DNA of 64,000 nt from Nocardioides pocheonensis (GTDB taxonomy: Bacteria; Actinomycetota; Actinomycetes; Propionibacteriales; Nocardioidaceae). Within the stretch, counting starts at the first letter, position 1, and every line of letters starts with the position of its first letter. The notes below the pieces were generated by a model, which searched no databases, was not told where the DNA came from, and worked only from the letters and a program-made list of their open reading frames with translations. The stretch covers positions 427,407-491,406 of the forward strand of contig NZ_RJSF01000040.1 of NCBI RefSeq assembly GCF_003725535.1, written 5' to 3'. This document shows, piece after piece, positions 18,915 through 27,835 of this stretch. A program made the translations under genes and the position numbers.

Positions 18915-19424
18915 ATGACGATCGAGGTGCTCAACGAGTCCGGGCTCGACCTGCTCGACGTGAGCCGCACCCAGCGGCTCGCGGCGTTCGTGCTGGACCG
19001 GATGCGGGTCCACCCGCAGGCCGAGCTGTGCATCACGGCCGTCGACGAGGACACCATCGCCGAGCTGAACGCGAAGTGGATGGACAAGGAGGGGCCGACC
19101 GACGTGCTGGCCTTCCCGATGGACGAGCTGCGCCCGGGTCAGGTGAACGAGGAGCCCGAGGAGGGCGTGCTCGGTGACCTCGTGCTGTGCCCGGCCGTCG
19201 CCGTGCGTCAGGCCGAGGAGGCCGTCGCCAACGGCCAGGCCGGTCACACGGCCGTCGCCGAGCTCGACCTGCTCACCGTCCACGGGATCCTGCACCTGCT
19301 CGGCTACGACCATGCCGAGCCCGAGGAGCACCAGGAGATGTTCGGCCTGCAGGCTCGCCTCCTGGCCGAGTGGCAGGCCGTGCTGAGCGGCGGCCCAGCT
19401 CCCGAGGGGGCGGCCCCGAGATGA
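18915..19424 (+). CDS. ybeY: YbeY, rRNA maturation endoribonuclease
   Basis: A 169-aa zinc-dependent endoribonuclease acting in 16S rRNA 3'-end maturation and ribosome quality control. The zinc motif [11 protein letters not shown] supplies His123, His127 and His133. The upstream [12 protein letters not shown] segment is typical of the family. It follows phoH by 31 nt and overlaps the next gene by 4 nt (ATGA at 19421-19424), the classic phoH-ybeY-corC order. Confidence 0.96.
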   Translation: MTIEVLNESGLDLLDVSRTQRLAAFVLDRMRVHPQAELCITAVDEDTIAELNAKWMDKEGPTDVLAFPMDELRPGQVNEEPEEGVLGDLVLCPAVAVRQAEEAVANGQAGHTAVAELDLLTVHGILHLLGYDHAEPEEHQEMFGLQARLLAEWQAVLSGGPAPEGAAPR

Positions 19425-20740
19425 GGGCGGACAGTCCGGGCCTGCTCCTGATCGTGATCGGTCTGGTGCTGGTCGCCGGGCTGCTCAGCGCCTCGGAGGC
19501 GGCGCTCGGAGGCTTCTCGCGCGCCCGCGCCGAGGAGCTCGAGGACGAGGGCCGCAGCGGCGCACGTCGCGTGCTCCGGATCCTCGAGGACGCCCCGCGC
19601 TACCTCAACACGGCGCTGTTCCTGCGCCTGCTCTCCGAGACCAGCGCGGTGGTGTTGGCGACCCTGATGATCCAGCACGTCCTGGGCGCCGGCCGCTTCG
19701 TCGTCGTCCTGGTCTCGGTCGCGGTCATGCTCGTCGTGTCGTTCGTGGTGATCGGCGTGGGCCCGCGCACGCTCGGTCGCCAGCACGCGGAACGCATCGC
19801 CCTCGGGTCCGCGGGTCTGGTGATCGCGCTCACCCGCGTGCTCGGTCCGATCCCGCAGCTGCTGATCCTGGTCGGCAACGCCCTCACCCCGGGCAAGGGC
19901 TTCAGTGAGGGGCCGTTCGCGTCGGAGGCCGAGCTGCGCGAGATGGTCGACCTGGCCGAGGCGAGCCAGCTGATCGAGTCCGACGAGCGGGCGATGATCC
20001 ACTCGGTCTTCGAGCTCGGTGACACGATCGTCCGCGAGGTGATGGTGCCGCGCACCGACGTCGTCTACATCGAGCGGCAGAAGACGCTGCGGCAGGCGAT
20101 GTCGCTGTTCCTGCGGTCCGGCTTCTCCCGCGTGCCCGTGATCGGGGAGGACCTCGACGACATCATCGGCTTCGCCTACCTCAAGGACGTCGCCCGCCGG
20201 GTCTTCGACCGCAAGGACGCCGAGACCACCGAGCACGTCGAGTCGGTGATGCGTCCCGTGCTCCACGTGCCCGACACCAAGCCGGCCGACGACCTGCTCC
20301 GCGAGATGCAGCAGTCACGCAAGCACCTGGCCGTGGTCGTCGACGAGTACGGCGGCACCGCGGGCCTCGTCACCATCGAGGACATCCTGGAGGAGATCGT
20401 CGGCGAGATCACCGACGAGTTCGACCGCGAGGAGGTCACGCTCGAGCGGCTGCCCGACGGCTCCACCCGGGTCTCCTCGCGCTACCCGGTCGACGACCTC
20501 GAGGAGCTCGTCGGGGTCGAGATCGACGACGACGAGGTCGACTCCGTCGGCGGCCTGATGGCCAAGCACCTCGGCCGCGTGCCGATCCCGGGGTCGACGG
20601 TCGAGGTCGGCGGCCTGCTGTTCCGGGCCGAGGAGGCCAAGGGGCGTCGCAACCGGATCGGCACGGTGCTGATCAGCCCGGTCGAGGTGCGCAAGCCCGA
20701 GCCCGAGCCGACCGAGACCCCGTCCCCCGCGAAGGCCTGA
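19421..20740 (+). CDS. CNNM/CBS/CorC domain transporter-like protein
   Basis: The 439-aa membrane protein has a CNNM domain with about four hydrophobic segments (residues 5-150), a CBS pair (about 200-330, with [12 protein letters not shown] and [21 protein letters not shown] in parts) and a C-terminal CorC_HlyC domain. Relatives are called hemolysin-like but are related to magnesium efflux proteins of the CNNM/CorC group. In Mycobacterium the orthologous position is Rv2366c. The ATG overlaps the ybeY stop. Magnesium or cobalt transport is an inference from the family. Confidence 0.92.
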   Translation: MRADSPGLLLIVIGLVLVAGLLSASEAALGGFSRARAEELEDEGRSGARRVLRILEDAPRYLNTALFLRLLSETSAVVLATLMIQHVLGAGRFVVVLVSVAVMLVVSFVVIGVGPRTLGRQHAERIALGSAGLVIALTRVLGPIPQLLILVGNALTPGKGFSEGPFASEAELREMVDLAEASQLIESDERAMIHSVFELGDTIVREVMVPRTDVVYIERQKTLRQAMSLFLRSGFSRVPVIGEDLDDIIGFAYLKDVARRVFDRKDAETTEHVESVMRPVLHVPDTKPADDLLREMQQSRKHLAVVVDEYGGTAGLVTIEDILEEIVGEITDEFDREEVTLERLPDGSTRVSSRYPVDDLEELVGVEIDDDEVDSVGGLMAKHLGRVPIPGSTVEVGGLLFRAEEAKGRRNRIGTVLISPVEVRKPEPEPTETPSPAKA

Positions 20741-20784
20741 CGGCGCGGACCTTGTTCGGCCTGCCGGTCAGTAGGATCGCGGCC

Positions 20785-21114
20785 GTGGAAGCCGAGGACG
20801 AGAAGCTGGTGGTGCTGGCGCGCGCGACGAGGGTGCGCACGGGCGCGGCCGAGGGTGCCGCGCTGCGCGACCTCGACGGGCGCACCTACGCCGCCGCCAC
20901 GGTCGACCTGCCGTCGCTGAAGGTCTCCGCGCTCGGCGTGTGCATCGCGATGGCCGTGGCCAGCGGTGCCCGGGGCGCCGAGGCGGCCGTCGTGCTCAAC
21001 GAGGGAGCTTTCCTGGAGAGCGAGCTGGTGCCGTTGCGGGAGTTCGCCGGAGCCGGCGTACCGGTGCACCACGGGGGTCCGAACGGCACGATCGGCGATA
21101 GTCACTCGACGTGA
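20785..21114 (+). CDS. Cytidine-deaminase-fold protein lacking catalytic residues
   Basis: The 109-aa protein keeps the strand order of cytidine deaminases (DLDGRTYAAATVDLPSLKVSALGVCIAMAVASG, read in parts). It lacks the zinc-binding HAE/CAE and PCxxC motifs: only Ala-Ala-Thr stands where the first would be. It corresponds in position to the short CDA-like gene between the CNNM protein and era in Mycobacterium (Rv2365c). It is therefore probably non-enzymatic. The start is the GTG at 20785. In many actinobacteria era follows directly; here about 4.8 kb intervene. Confidence 0.8.
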   Translation: MEAEDEKLVVLARATRVRTGAAEGAALRDLDGRTYAAATVDLPSLKVSALGVCIAMAVASGARGAEAAVVLNEGAFLESELVPLREFAGAGVPVHHGGPNGTIGDSHST

Positions 21115-21142
21115 CCCCCGGTCGCGGCGCTAAATTGCTCCG

Positions 21143-22621
21143 GTGGCTTTGATCGGGAGGACGCGGCACGAAGCCGCAGTGGAGCAGCTGCGCAGGTCCT
21201 ACGCCGCGATCGCCCCGGCGGACACCGTCCGGCTGGCCAAGAAGACGTCGAACCTCTTCCGGGCGCGCGCTGCCACGAGCGGTCCGGGCCTCGACGTCTC
21301 CGGCCTCGACGGAGTGATCGGCATCGACCCCGCCGGGCGCACCGCCGACGTGCAGGGCATGTGCACCTACGAGCACCTGGTCGAGGAGACCCTGCGCCAC
21401 GGCCTGATCCCGTACGTCGTGCCGCAGCTGAAGACGATCACGCTGGGTGGCGCCGTCACCGGGCTCGGCATCGAGTCGACGTCGTTCCGCAACGGACTGC
21501 CCCACGAGTCGGTCCTGGAGATGGACATCTTCACCGGCAGCGGCGAGGTCGTCACCGCGACCGAGGACAACGAGCACGCCGACCTGTTCCGCACCTTCCC
21601 CAACTCCTACGGCTCGCTCGGCTACGCCACCCGGTTGCGGATCCGGCTCGAGCCGGTCCCGGCGTACGCCGCGCTGCGGCACGTGCGCTTCCACGAGGCC
21701 GACAAGCTGTCCGCCGCGATCGCGGAGATCACCGAGAGTCGGGAGTGGGACGGCGTCCGGGTCGACGGCCTGGACGGCGTCGCGTTCGGGCCGGGGGAGT
21801 ACTACCTGACGCTGGCGACCTGGACCGACGACGGAGGTTTCGAGGTGGTTCCTGAGGAGGTCGCGCAGCGACCGTCTCGAAGGGCGGGCGAGCTCGCACC
21901 TCAACCACCGAAGACGTCGGACTACACGGGCCAGCAGATCTTCTACCGCTCGATCCAGCAGCGCTCCACCGACCTCCTGACCGTCCACGACTACCTGTGG
22001 CGCTGGGACACCGACTGGTTCTGGTGCTCCGGCGCGTTCGGTGCCCAGGACCCTCGTGTCCGCCGGCTGTGGCCGCGGCGCTGGCGGCGCTCGGACGTCT
22101 ACATGAAGCTGCTCGGCCTGGACCGTCGGTTCGGCATCGCCGACCGGCTCGACCGGCGTGCCGGCCGCCCGCAGCGCGAGCGGGTCATCCAGGACGTCGA
22201 GGTGCCGGTCGAGCGGCTCGGCGAGTTCCTCGACTGGTTCGACGCCGCGGTCGGCATGCGTCCGGTCTGGCTGTGCCCACTCAGGCTTCTCGCGCGCGGC
22301 AGTGACGCAACCACGGACGTAGCAGGTGGTTCCCACCCATGGACTTCCTATCCGTTGGAGCCCGGGCAGACCTACGTCAACGTGGGCTTCTGGGGCACGG
22401 TGCACGTCGGCGCCGACGCCCCGCAGGCGCCGCGCAACCGGGCGATCGAGGCCAAGGTGCACGAGCTCGACGGCCACAAGTCCCTCTACTCCGACTCCTT
22501 CTACGACCGGGAGACGTTCGACCGGCTCTACGACGGCGCCAACCTGGCTGCGGTCAAGCAGCGCTACGACCCTGATGACCGGTTCATCAGCCTCTACGAC
22601 AAGGCGGTTACCCGACGATGA
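21143..22621 (+). CDS. FAD-dependent reductase, TmsA/BfaA-like
   Basis: The 492-aa oxidoreductase has a PP-loop FAD-binding domain (TLGGAVTGLGIESTSFRNG in parts, near residue 110) and a C-terminal domain of the DHCR24/arabinonolactone-oxidase class. Paired with the next gene it matches TmsA/TmsB (also described as BfaA/BfaB), which make 10-methyl fatty acids such as tuberculostearate: TmsB adds a methylene to oleoyl lipid and TmsA reduces it. Two in-frame insertions look foreign to the family. One at about residues 233-257 is encoded by a REP-like palindrome (21838-21914). The other, at about 382-405, follows WLCPLR. The reading frame is intact. Confidence 0.8.
   Translation: MALIGRTRHEAAVEQLRRSYAAIAPADTVRLAKKTSNLFRARAATSGPGLDVSGLDGVIGIDPAGRTADVQGMCTYEHLVEETLRHGLIPYVVPQLKTITLGGAVTGLGIESTSFRNGLPHESVLEMDIFTGSGEVVTATEDNEHADLFRTFPNSYGSLGYATRLRIRLEPVPAYAALRHVRFHEADKLSAAIAEITESREWDGVRVDGLDGVAFGPGEYYLTLATWTDDGGFEVVPEEVAQRPSRRAGELAPQPPKTSDYTGQQIFYRSIQQRSTDLLTVHDYLWRWDTDWFWCSGAFGAQDPRVRRLWPRRWRRSDVYMKLLGLDRRFGIADRLDRRAGRPQRERVIQDVEVPVERLGEFLDWFDAAVGMRPVWLCPLRLLARGSDATTDVAGGSHPWTSYPLEPGQTYVNVGFWGTVHVGADAPQAPRNRAIEAKVHELDGHKSLYSDSFYDRETFDRLYDGANLAAVKQRYDPDDRFISLYDKAVTRR
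21838..21914. repeat. REP-like palindromic element inside the tmsA-like gene
   Basis: Outer inverted arms GGTGGTT and AACCACC enclose the core TCCTGAGG..GCGCAGCGA..CTCGAAGGG (21850-21884). The same three blocks occur at 34501-34533 in an intergenic region. It is read through in frame and encodes about 25 extra residues. Confidence 0.7.
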
Positions 22622-23913
22622 CGCTCCTCTCCTCCACGACCTCCATCGCCGATGCGTTCACCGAGCTGCTGCTCGGGGACATCCCGTTCCGGTTCACGGC
22701 GTACGACGGCAGCAGCGCGGGTCCCGAGGACGCGCCGTACGGGCTCAACCTGCTCAACGAGCGGGGCCTGAACTACATCCTCTCCGCGCCCGGCGACCTC
22801 GGCCTGTCGCGCGCCTACGTGTCCGGCGACCTCGAGGTGATCGGCTCGCACCCGGGTGACCCCTACGACGCGCTGATGGCGATCAAGGGCGGTGCGAAGG
22901 GCCTCAAGTTCCGGATGCCGAAGCCCGGCGAGGCCCTCGGTCTCGTGCGCGCGCTCGGGGTGTCCAACCTCAAGCCGCCGCCGGTGCCGCCCGAGGAGCA
23001 CCTGCCTCGGTGGCGCCGGATCATGGAGGGCTTCCTGCACTCCCCGGAGCGCGACGCCGAGGTGATCCACCACCACTACGACGTGTCCAACCGCTTCTAC
23101 GAGATGGTCCTCGGTCCCTCGATGACCTACACCTGCGCGGTCTTCCCGACCGAGGAGGCCACCCTCGAGGAGGCGCAGTACGCCAAGTACGACCTGGTCT
23201 GCCGCAAGCTCGACCTCCAGCCCGGCCAGCGGTTGCTCGACGTGGGCTGCGGGTGGGGCGGCATGGTCCGGCACGCCGTCAAGCACTACGGCGTCACCGC
23301 GCTCGGCGTCACGCTGTCGGCGGAGCAGGCCGCCTGGGCCCAGCAGAAGATCAAGGAGGAGGGCCTCGACGACCGTGCCGAGGTGCGCCACCTCGACTAC
23401 CGCGACGTGACCGAGACGGGCTTCGACGCGGTCAGCTCGATCGGCCTGACCGAGCACATCGGCGTGGCCAACTACCCGTCGTACTTCGGCTTCCTGAAGT
23501 CGAAGCTGCGCCCGGAGGGTCGGCTGCTCAACCACTGCATCACCCGGTCGCACAACAAGAAGGCCCAGACGGGGGCGTTCATCGACCGCTACGTCTTCCC
23601 CGACGGCGAGCTCACCGGGTCCGGCCGGATCATCACCGAGATCCAGGACGCCGGCATGGAGGTGCACCACGAGGAGAACCTCCGGATGCACTACGCCAAG
23701 ACCCTGGCCGGCTGGAACCGCAACCTCGTCGAGCACTGGGACGAGTGCGTCGCGGAGGTCGGTCTGGGCACGGCGCGGGTGTGGGGGCTCTACATGGCCG
23801 GGTCTCGGATGGGCTTCGCGCTCAACGAGATCCAGCTCCACCAGGTGCTGGCGACGAAGACCACGCCCGACGGCTCCAGCGGGATGCCGCTGCGCCCGAC
23901 CTGGCTCTCCTGA
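22618..23913 (+). CDS. Cyclopropane-fatty-acid-synthase-like methyltransferase, TmsB/BfaB-like
   Basis: A 431-aa SAM-dependent methyltransferase of the CFAS family. It has an N-terminal lipid-binding part (residues 1-145) and a Rossmann domain. HHHYDVSNRFYEMVLG, the glycine loop LLDVGCGWGGM (about 205-215), LSAEQAAWA and SIGLTEHIG are the standard family motifs. It overlaps the TmsA-like gene by 4 nt. The pair in this order is the arrangement known for 10-methyl branched-chain fatty acid synthesis. The likely substrate is the double bond of a phospholipid oleoyl chain. A plain cyclopropane synthase is the alternative. Confidence 0.88.
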   Translation: MTLLSSTTSIADAFTELLLGDIPFRFTAYDGSSAGPEDAPYGLNLLNERGLNYILSAPGDLGLSRAYVSGDLEVIGSHPGDPYDALMAIKGGAKGLKFRMPKPGEALGLVRALGVSNLKPPPVPPEEHLPRWRRIMEGFLHSPERDAEVIHHHYDVSNRFYEMVLGPSMTYTCAVFPTEEATLEEAQYAKYDLVCRKLDLQPGQRLLDVGCGWGGMVRHAVKHYGVTALGVTLSAEQAAWAQQKIKEEGLDDRAEVRHLDYRDVTETGFDAVSSIGLTEHIGVANYPSYFGFLKSKLRPEGRLLNHCITRSHNKKAQTGAFIDRYVFPDGELTGSGRIITEIQDAGMEVHHEENLRMHYAKTLAGWNRNLVEHWDECVAEVGLGTARVWGLYMAGSRMGFALNEIQLHQVLATKTTPDGSSGMPLRPTWLS

Positions 23914-23983
23914 GGGGGGCGGGCGACCCGCCGGGATCGCGGAGGATTCTGCGAATCCCGGTGATTCGAGGCAGGATGACCAG

Positions 23984-25105
23984 GTGCGTCGCTCTCGGAT
24001 CATCCTCTCCCTGTTCTGCCTGCTCGGCCTGCTGGCCGCCGGTCTGATGGTGCTGCAGCCTGCCCAGGCCCGGCCGCTCCGACCCTCCCCGACCGGGCAG
24101 GACCCGCTCGTCGCCGGCCAGCCCTACAGCGGTGACTTCCCGGACCCGTCGGTCCTGCGCGTGGGCGCCAGGTACTACGCGTACTCGACCACCAGCGGCG
24201 ACAGCGTCAAGACCGGCCTGAACGTCCCGATGGTCACGTCGACCGACCTGCGCACCTGGGTCCTGCGGCCGGAGACGCCCGACGCCCCGCTCGGTGACGT
24301 GCTCCCGAAGCCGGCGGCCTGGGCGGCGTACTCCACGACCCAGCCCGACGACGGCCGGCTCCGCCCGGCGCACGGACCCTGGGCCCCGGCGGTCGCCCGG
24401 ATCGCCAAGCACGACTTCGTCCTGGCGTACGCCGTGCAGGCCGCAGGCGTCCCGGGTCAGCGCATGTGCATCTCGCTCGCGCACGCGACCACGCCGACCG
24501 GACCGTTCGTCGACAGCACCACGTCGCCGACCGTCTGCCCGACCAAGGGTGCGATCGACCCCCAGATCTTCATCGCGCCGAACGGCCGGCCGTGGCTGGT
24601 CTGGAAGCGGGACTACTTCCCGGCGAAGCTGTTCACCCAGCCGATGGACCGTGCGGCCACCGGGGTCCTCCCGGGCCGCAAGCCGTCGTTCCTGGCCAGG
24701 GTGGCCCAGGACTGGGAGGGCACGATCATCGAGAACCCCGCGATGATCCGCTACCAGAACCGCTACTACCTCTTCTACTCGGCGAACTCCTACGCCAGCA
24801 CGGCCTACGCCGTCGGCTACCTGATCTGCAAGACCTGGAAGGGCGACTGCCACCGCCCGCGCAAGAAGCCGCTGCTGCACACCGCCGGCGGCATCGCCGG
24901 CCCGGGCGGCCCCTCTCCGTTCGTCGACACCCGGGGCAAGCTGAGGCTCGGCTACCACGCCTGGAGCGCCGGGGCCGTGGGCTACGCGCAGACCGGGGAC
25001 CCCTGCTCGTTCGCGCCGGGCACCTGCGGCCAGCGGCGGCTCTACGTCGCGCGGCTGGGCGTGAAGCCCGACGGCCGGCTGAAGGTGAAGAGCTACTACC
25101 CCTGA
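23984..25105 (+). CDS. Secreted glycoside hydrolase family 43-like protein
   Basis: The 373-aa protein has a signal peptide (residues 1-29, cleavage after AQA) and a five-bladed propeller of GH43 type. The three catalytic acids can be placed: Asp54 in DFPDPSV as base, Asp192 in AIDPQIF as pKa modulator and Glu250 in IIENPAM as acid. Members cleave arabinans or xylans. There is no carbohydrate-binding module or membrane anchor. It starts with GTG at 23984, 70 nt after the TmsB-like gene, in a block absent from the usual phoH-era order. Confidence 0.85.
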   Translation: MRRSRIILSLFCLLGLLAAGLMVLQPAQARPLRPSPTGQDPLVAGQPYSGDFPDPSVLRVGARYYAYSTTSGDSVKTGLNVPMVTSTDLRTWVLRPETPDAPLGDVLPKPAAWAAYSTTQPDDGRLRPAHGPWAPAVARIAKHDFVLAYAVQAAGVPGQRMCISLAHATTPTGPFVDSTTSPTVCPTKGAIDPQIFIAPNGRPWLVWKRDYFPAKLFTQPMDRAATGVLPGRKPSFLARVAQDWEGTIIENPAMIRYQNRYYLFYSANSYASTAYAVGYLICKTWKGDCHRPRKKPLLHTAGGIAGPGGPSPFVDTRGKLRLGYHAWSAGAVGYAQTGDPCSFAPGTCGQRRLYVARLGVKPDGRLKVKSYYP

Positions 25106-25152
25106 GCCGACGCGGCGCGGGGGACGGCAGGGTGTCCCGTTAGCCTTGCCGG

Positions 25153-25932
25153 GTGAACGCCCGCCCCGACGCCCGCGCCTTCGAGGCCACGGTCGCGCGT
25201 CGTGAGGTGCTCAGCGCCCACCTGGTGCGGCTGGTGCTCACCGGCCTCGACGGCTTCGCCAGCACCGGCGTCCCGGACGAGTGGGTCGCGCTCACCGTGC
25301 CGGGCCAGTTCCAGACGCGCTACTACACGGTGCGGTCGTGGTCACCTGGTGAGCTCGTGCTCGACGTCGTCGTCCACGAGCACGGCTTGGTGACCGAGTG
25401 GGCCCAGGGCGAGTGCGTCGGTGACGTCGTCGGCGTCTCGGCCCCGAAGGGCTCCTTCGAGCTTCCGGACGGCTCGTCCTGGGTCGTGCTGGTCGGCGAC
25501 CTGACCGCGCTGCCGGCCGTCGCGCGGATCAGCGAGTCGACCGACCTGCCGGTCACCGCGTACGTCGAGACCCCCGACGGGCCCCTGGACGACTACGTGG
25601 GCGTGCCCGTCACCTGGCTGCCGCCGCCGGCACCGGGGGAGAGCGCGCTGGCCGAGCTGGTCGCGGGCCTGGAGTGGCCCGAGGGCCCCGGGTACTTCTG
25701 GATGGCGGGGGAGTCCGCGCAGATGCGGGCGATCCGGCGTCACCTGCGCCACGACCTCGGCATGCCGTCCTCGGCGTACGACGTGATGGGCTACTGGAGC
25801 GGCACGCGGGGCCGCCAGTCCCGGGCCGTCGACCCCCGTCCGATCTACGAGGCGGGTCGTGCGGCGGGCAAGACCGACGAGCAGATCTGGGACGACTACG
25901 ACGCCGCTCGCGGGGGTGGGTCGCGTGGCTGA
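25153..25932 (+). CDS. Siderophore-interacting FAD-binding reductase (ViuB/YqjH-like)
   Basis: The 259-aa protein matches the SIP family. It has an FAD-binding barrel (about residues 15-110, with RYYTVRSWSPGELVLDVVVHEHG in parts) and a NAD(P)H-type domain (about 112-230, with VVLVGDLTALPAVARI and YFWMAGESAQMRAIRRHL in parts). Such enzymes release iron by reducing ferric siderophores in the cytosol. No siderophore transporter is nearby. The C-terminal GKTDEQIWDDYDAA segment is typical of actinobacterial members. It overlaps the era start by 8 nt. Confidence 0.9.
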   Translation: MNARPDARAFEATVARREVLSAHLVRLVLTGLDGFASTGVPDEWVALTVPGQFQTRYYTVRSWSPGELVLDVVVHEHGLVTEWAQGECVGDVVGVSAPKGSFELPDGSSWVVLVGDLTALPAVARISESTDLPVTAYVETPDGPLDDYVGVPVTWLPPPAPGESALAELVAGLEWPEGPGYFWMAGESAQMRAIRRHLRHDLGMPSSAYDVMGYWSGTRGRQSRAVDPRPIYEAGRAAGKTDEQIWDDYDAARGGGSRG

Positions 25933-26854
25933 GCACCCCGACACGTTCCGCAGCGGGTTCGCCTGCTTCGTGGGGCGTCCCAACGCAGGCAAGTCAACGC
26001 TGACCAACGCGATGGTCGGCTCGAAGGTCGTGATCACCTCCTCGAAGCCGCAGACCACGCGCACCGTCGTGCGCGGCATCGTCAACCGCGACGACGCCCA
26101 GCTGGTGCTGGTCGACACGCCCGGGCTGCACCGTCCGCGCACCCTGCTCGGTGAACGGCTCAACGACCTCGTCCGCACCACGTGGGCCGAGGTCGACATC
26201 GTCGCGGTGTGCTTCCCGGCCGACGAGAAACCGGGTCCCGGCGACCGGTTCATCCTCACCGAGCTGGCGAAGGTGCGTCGCACGGTGAAGTTCGCGGTGG
26301 CGACCAAGACCGACCTGGTGACGCCCGAGCAGCTCGCGGCGCACCTGCTGGCGATCCAGGCCCTCGCCGACGACCTCGGCGTGGAGTTCGCGGAGATCGT
26401 TCCCGTCTCCGCGAAGTCGGGTGACCAGGTGGGCCTGCTCGCCGACCTGTTCGTGGGCCGGCTCCCCGAGGGGCCGCAGCTCTACCCCGACGGCGAGCTC
26501 AGTGACGCGCCTGAGGAGAACATCGCCGCGGAGCTGATCCGCGAGGCTGCGCTGGAGGGCGTGCGCGACGAGCTGCCGCACTCGATCGCGGTCGTGGTCG
26601 AGGAGATGGCGCTCAAGCCCGACCGCCCGGCGGACAAGCCGCTGCTGGTGATCCACGCCAGCCTGTACGTCGAGCGCGACTCCCAGAAGGGGATCGTGAT
26701 CGGTCACCGGGGAGCGCGGCTGCGGGAGGTCGGCACCGCGGCGAGGAAGCAGATCGAGGCCATCCTCGGCACGCCGGTCTACCTCGACCTGCACGTGAAG
26801 ATCGCCAAGGACTGGCAGCGCGACCCGCGGCAGCTGCGGAAGCTCGGCTTCTGA
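25925..26854 (+). CDS. era: Era GTPase
   Basis: The 309-aa GTPase binds the 3' end of 16S rRNA and helps assemble the 30S subunit. G1 is GRPNAGKS (residues 17-24), the switch region has SSKPQTTRT, G3 is DTPG and G4 is TKTDLV. The C-terminal KH domain ends with KIAKDWQRDPRQLRKLGF. The GTG at 25925 has a GGGGGTGGG ribosome binding site within the end of the SIP gene. G4 reads TKTD instead of the usual NKxD, a change seen in other actinobacterial Era proteins. Confidence 0.95.
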   Translation: MAEHPDTFRSGFACFVGRPNAGKSTLTNAMVGSKVVITSSKPQTTRTVVRGIVNRDDAQLVLVDTPGLHRPRTLLGERLNDLVRTTWAEVDIVAVCFPADEKPGPGDRFILTELAKVRRTVKFAVATKTDLVTPEQLAAHLLAIQALADDLGVEFAEIVPVSAKSGDQVGLLADLFVGRLPEGPQLYPDGELSDAPEENIAAELIREAALEGVRDELPHSIAVVVEEMALKPDRPADKPLLVIHASLYVERDSQKGIVIGHRGARLREVGTAARKQIEAILGTPVYLDLHVKIAKDWQRDPRQLRKLGF

Positions 26855-26893
26855 GCCTCGCCCGGCGGCGCCGCGGAATCTAGGCTGTGCCCC

Positions 26894-27835
26894 GTGGACC
26901 AGGCTGCGAGGGAGGCGGCGGGCCCCGCGGCAAGCGTCGTCGCCTGGGCCGAGAGCGCAATGGCGCGCCTGGCGGCCCTGCCTCACGTCCGCCGCGTCGG
27001 ACTCGCCCTGCTCGAGGGCGGTGGTCGGCGGCTGCGGTTCACCGCCAGTGACCGCGACCCGGCGGCCGACGTCGCCTGGTGCCACGTGGACGCGTACGAC
27101 GACGTACCGCTGAACACGGCAGTCCGCACCGGGCTGCCCGTGGTCGGCTCGGTCGTCGAGCTCGCCGCGCGCTACCCCGAGTTCGCTGCGAGGCAGTCCG
27201 AGGAGCACCAGGCGGTGGCCGCGGTGCCGATCGCCACCGGACGCGACGTCGTGGGCGGCTACGTCCTCTACTTCGACAGCACGCAGGTGCTCGACGACGA
27301 GCCCGCAGCCGGTCTGGTGCAGCAGGGTCGCGACCTCGCGGCCAGTCTCCGCGAGGCCCGGCGTCCGCACGAGCGTCCGCCGGCGTTCGCGGGACCGGTG
27401 CCGCCGGAAGGCGCTCTCGTCGCGGTGCACGAGGTCGCCGGAGACCGCTCCTCGGTGGCCCCGGCGCGGAGGTTCCTCGAGGAGACTCTCTCGGGGTGGG
27501 GTGTCGACGACGACGTGGTCGAGGCGTCGGTGGTGTGCCTGTCGGAGCTGGTCACCAACGCGGTGATCCATGCGCAGGGCGGGTGCATCGTGCGGGCGGA
27601 GCTGCACGACGACGTGCTCACCGTGTCCGTGCGCGACAGCGGCTCGGCAGGTGCGGCTCACGTGACGTCGATCGCCGACCCGCTGCAGGTGCACGGCCGC
27701 GGGCTCCAGCTGGTCGAGGCCCTGACGAGCCGCTGGGCCTACGAGATCGACGGCGACGGCGCCGTCGTCTGGTTCGCGCAGGACCTCGCGTCGCCGCCGA
27801 CGAGCGCCGTCAGCGGAACGCCGACTCCCCGGTGA
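26894..27835 (+). CDS. GAF and HATPase_c_2 (RsbW-like) regulatory protein
   Basis: The 313-aa soluble protein combines an N-terminal GAF-like domain (about residues 15-155) with a C-terminal GHKL ATPase of the RsbW anti-sigma/serine-kinase type. The ATPase has LSELVTNAVIHAQGG (N box), VRDSGSAG (G1) and GRGLQLVEALTSRW (G2), read in parts. Such proteins act in partner-switching networks controlling sigma factors or cyclic-di-GMP enzymes. No phosphatase or anti-anti-sigma gene is adjacent. The start is GTG at 26894. The last 26 nt overlap the end of the convergent acyl-CoA dehydrogenase gene. Confidence 0.88.
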   Translation: MDQAAREAAGPAASVVAWAESAMARLAALPHVRRVGLALLEGGGRRLRFTASDRDPAADVAWCHVDAYDDVPLNTAVRTGLPVVGSVVELAARYPEFAARQSEEHQAVAAVPIATGRDVVGGYVLYFDSTQVLDDEPAAGLVQQGRDLAASLREARRPHERPPAFAGPVPPEGALVAVHEVAGDRSSVAPARRFLEETLSGWGVDDDVVEASVVCLSELVTNAVIHAQGGCIVRAELHDDVLTVSVRDSGSAGAAHVTSIADPLQVHGRGLQLVEALTSRWAYEIDGDGAVVWFAQDLASPPTSAVSGTPTPR

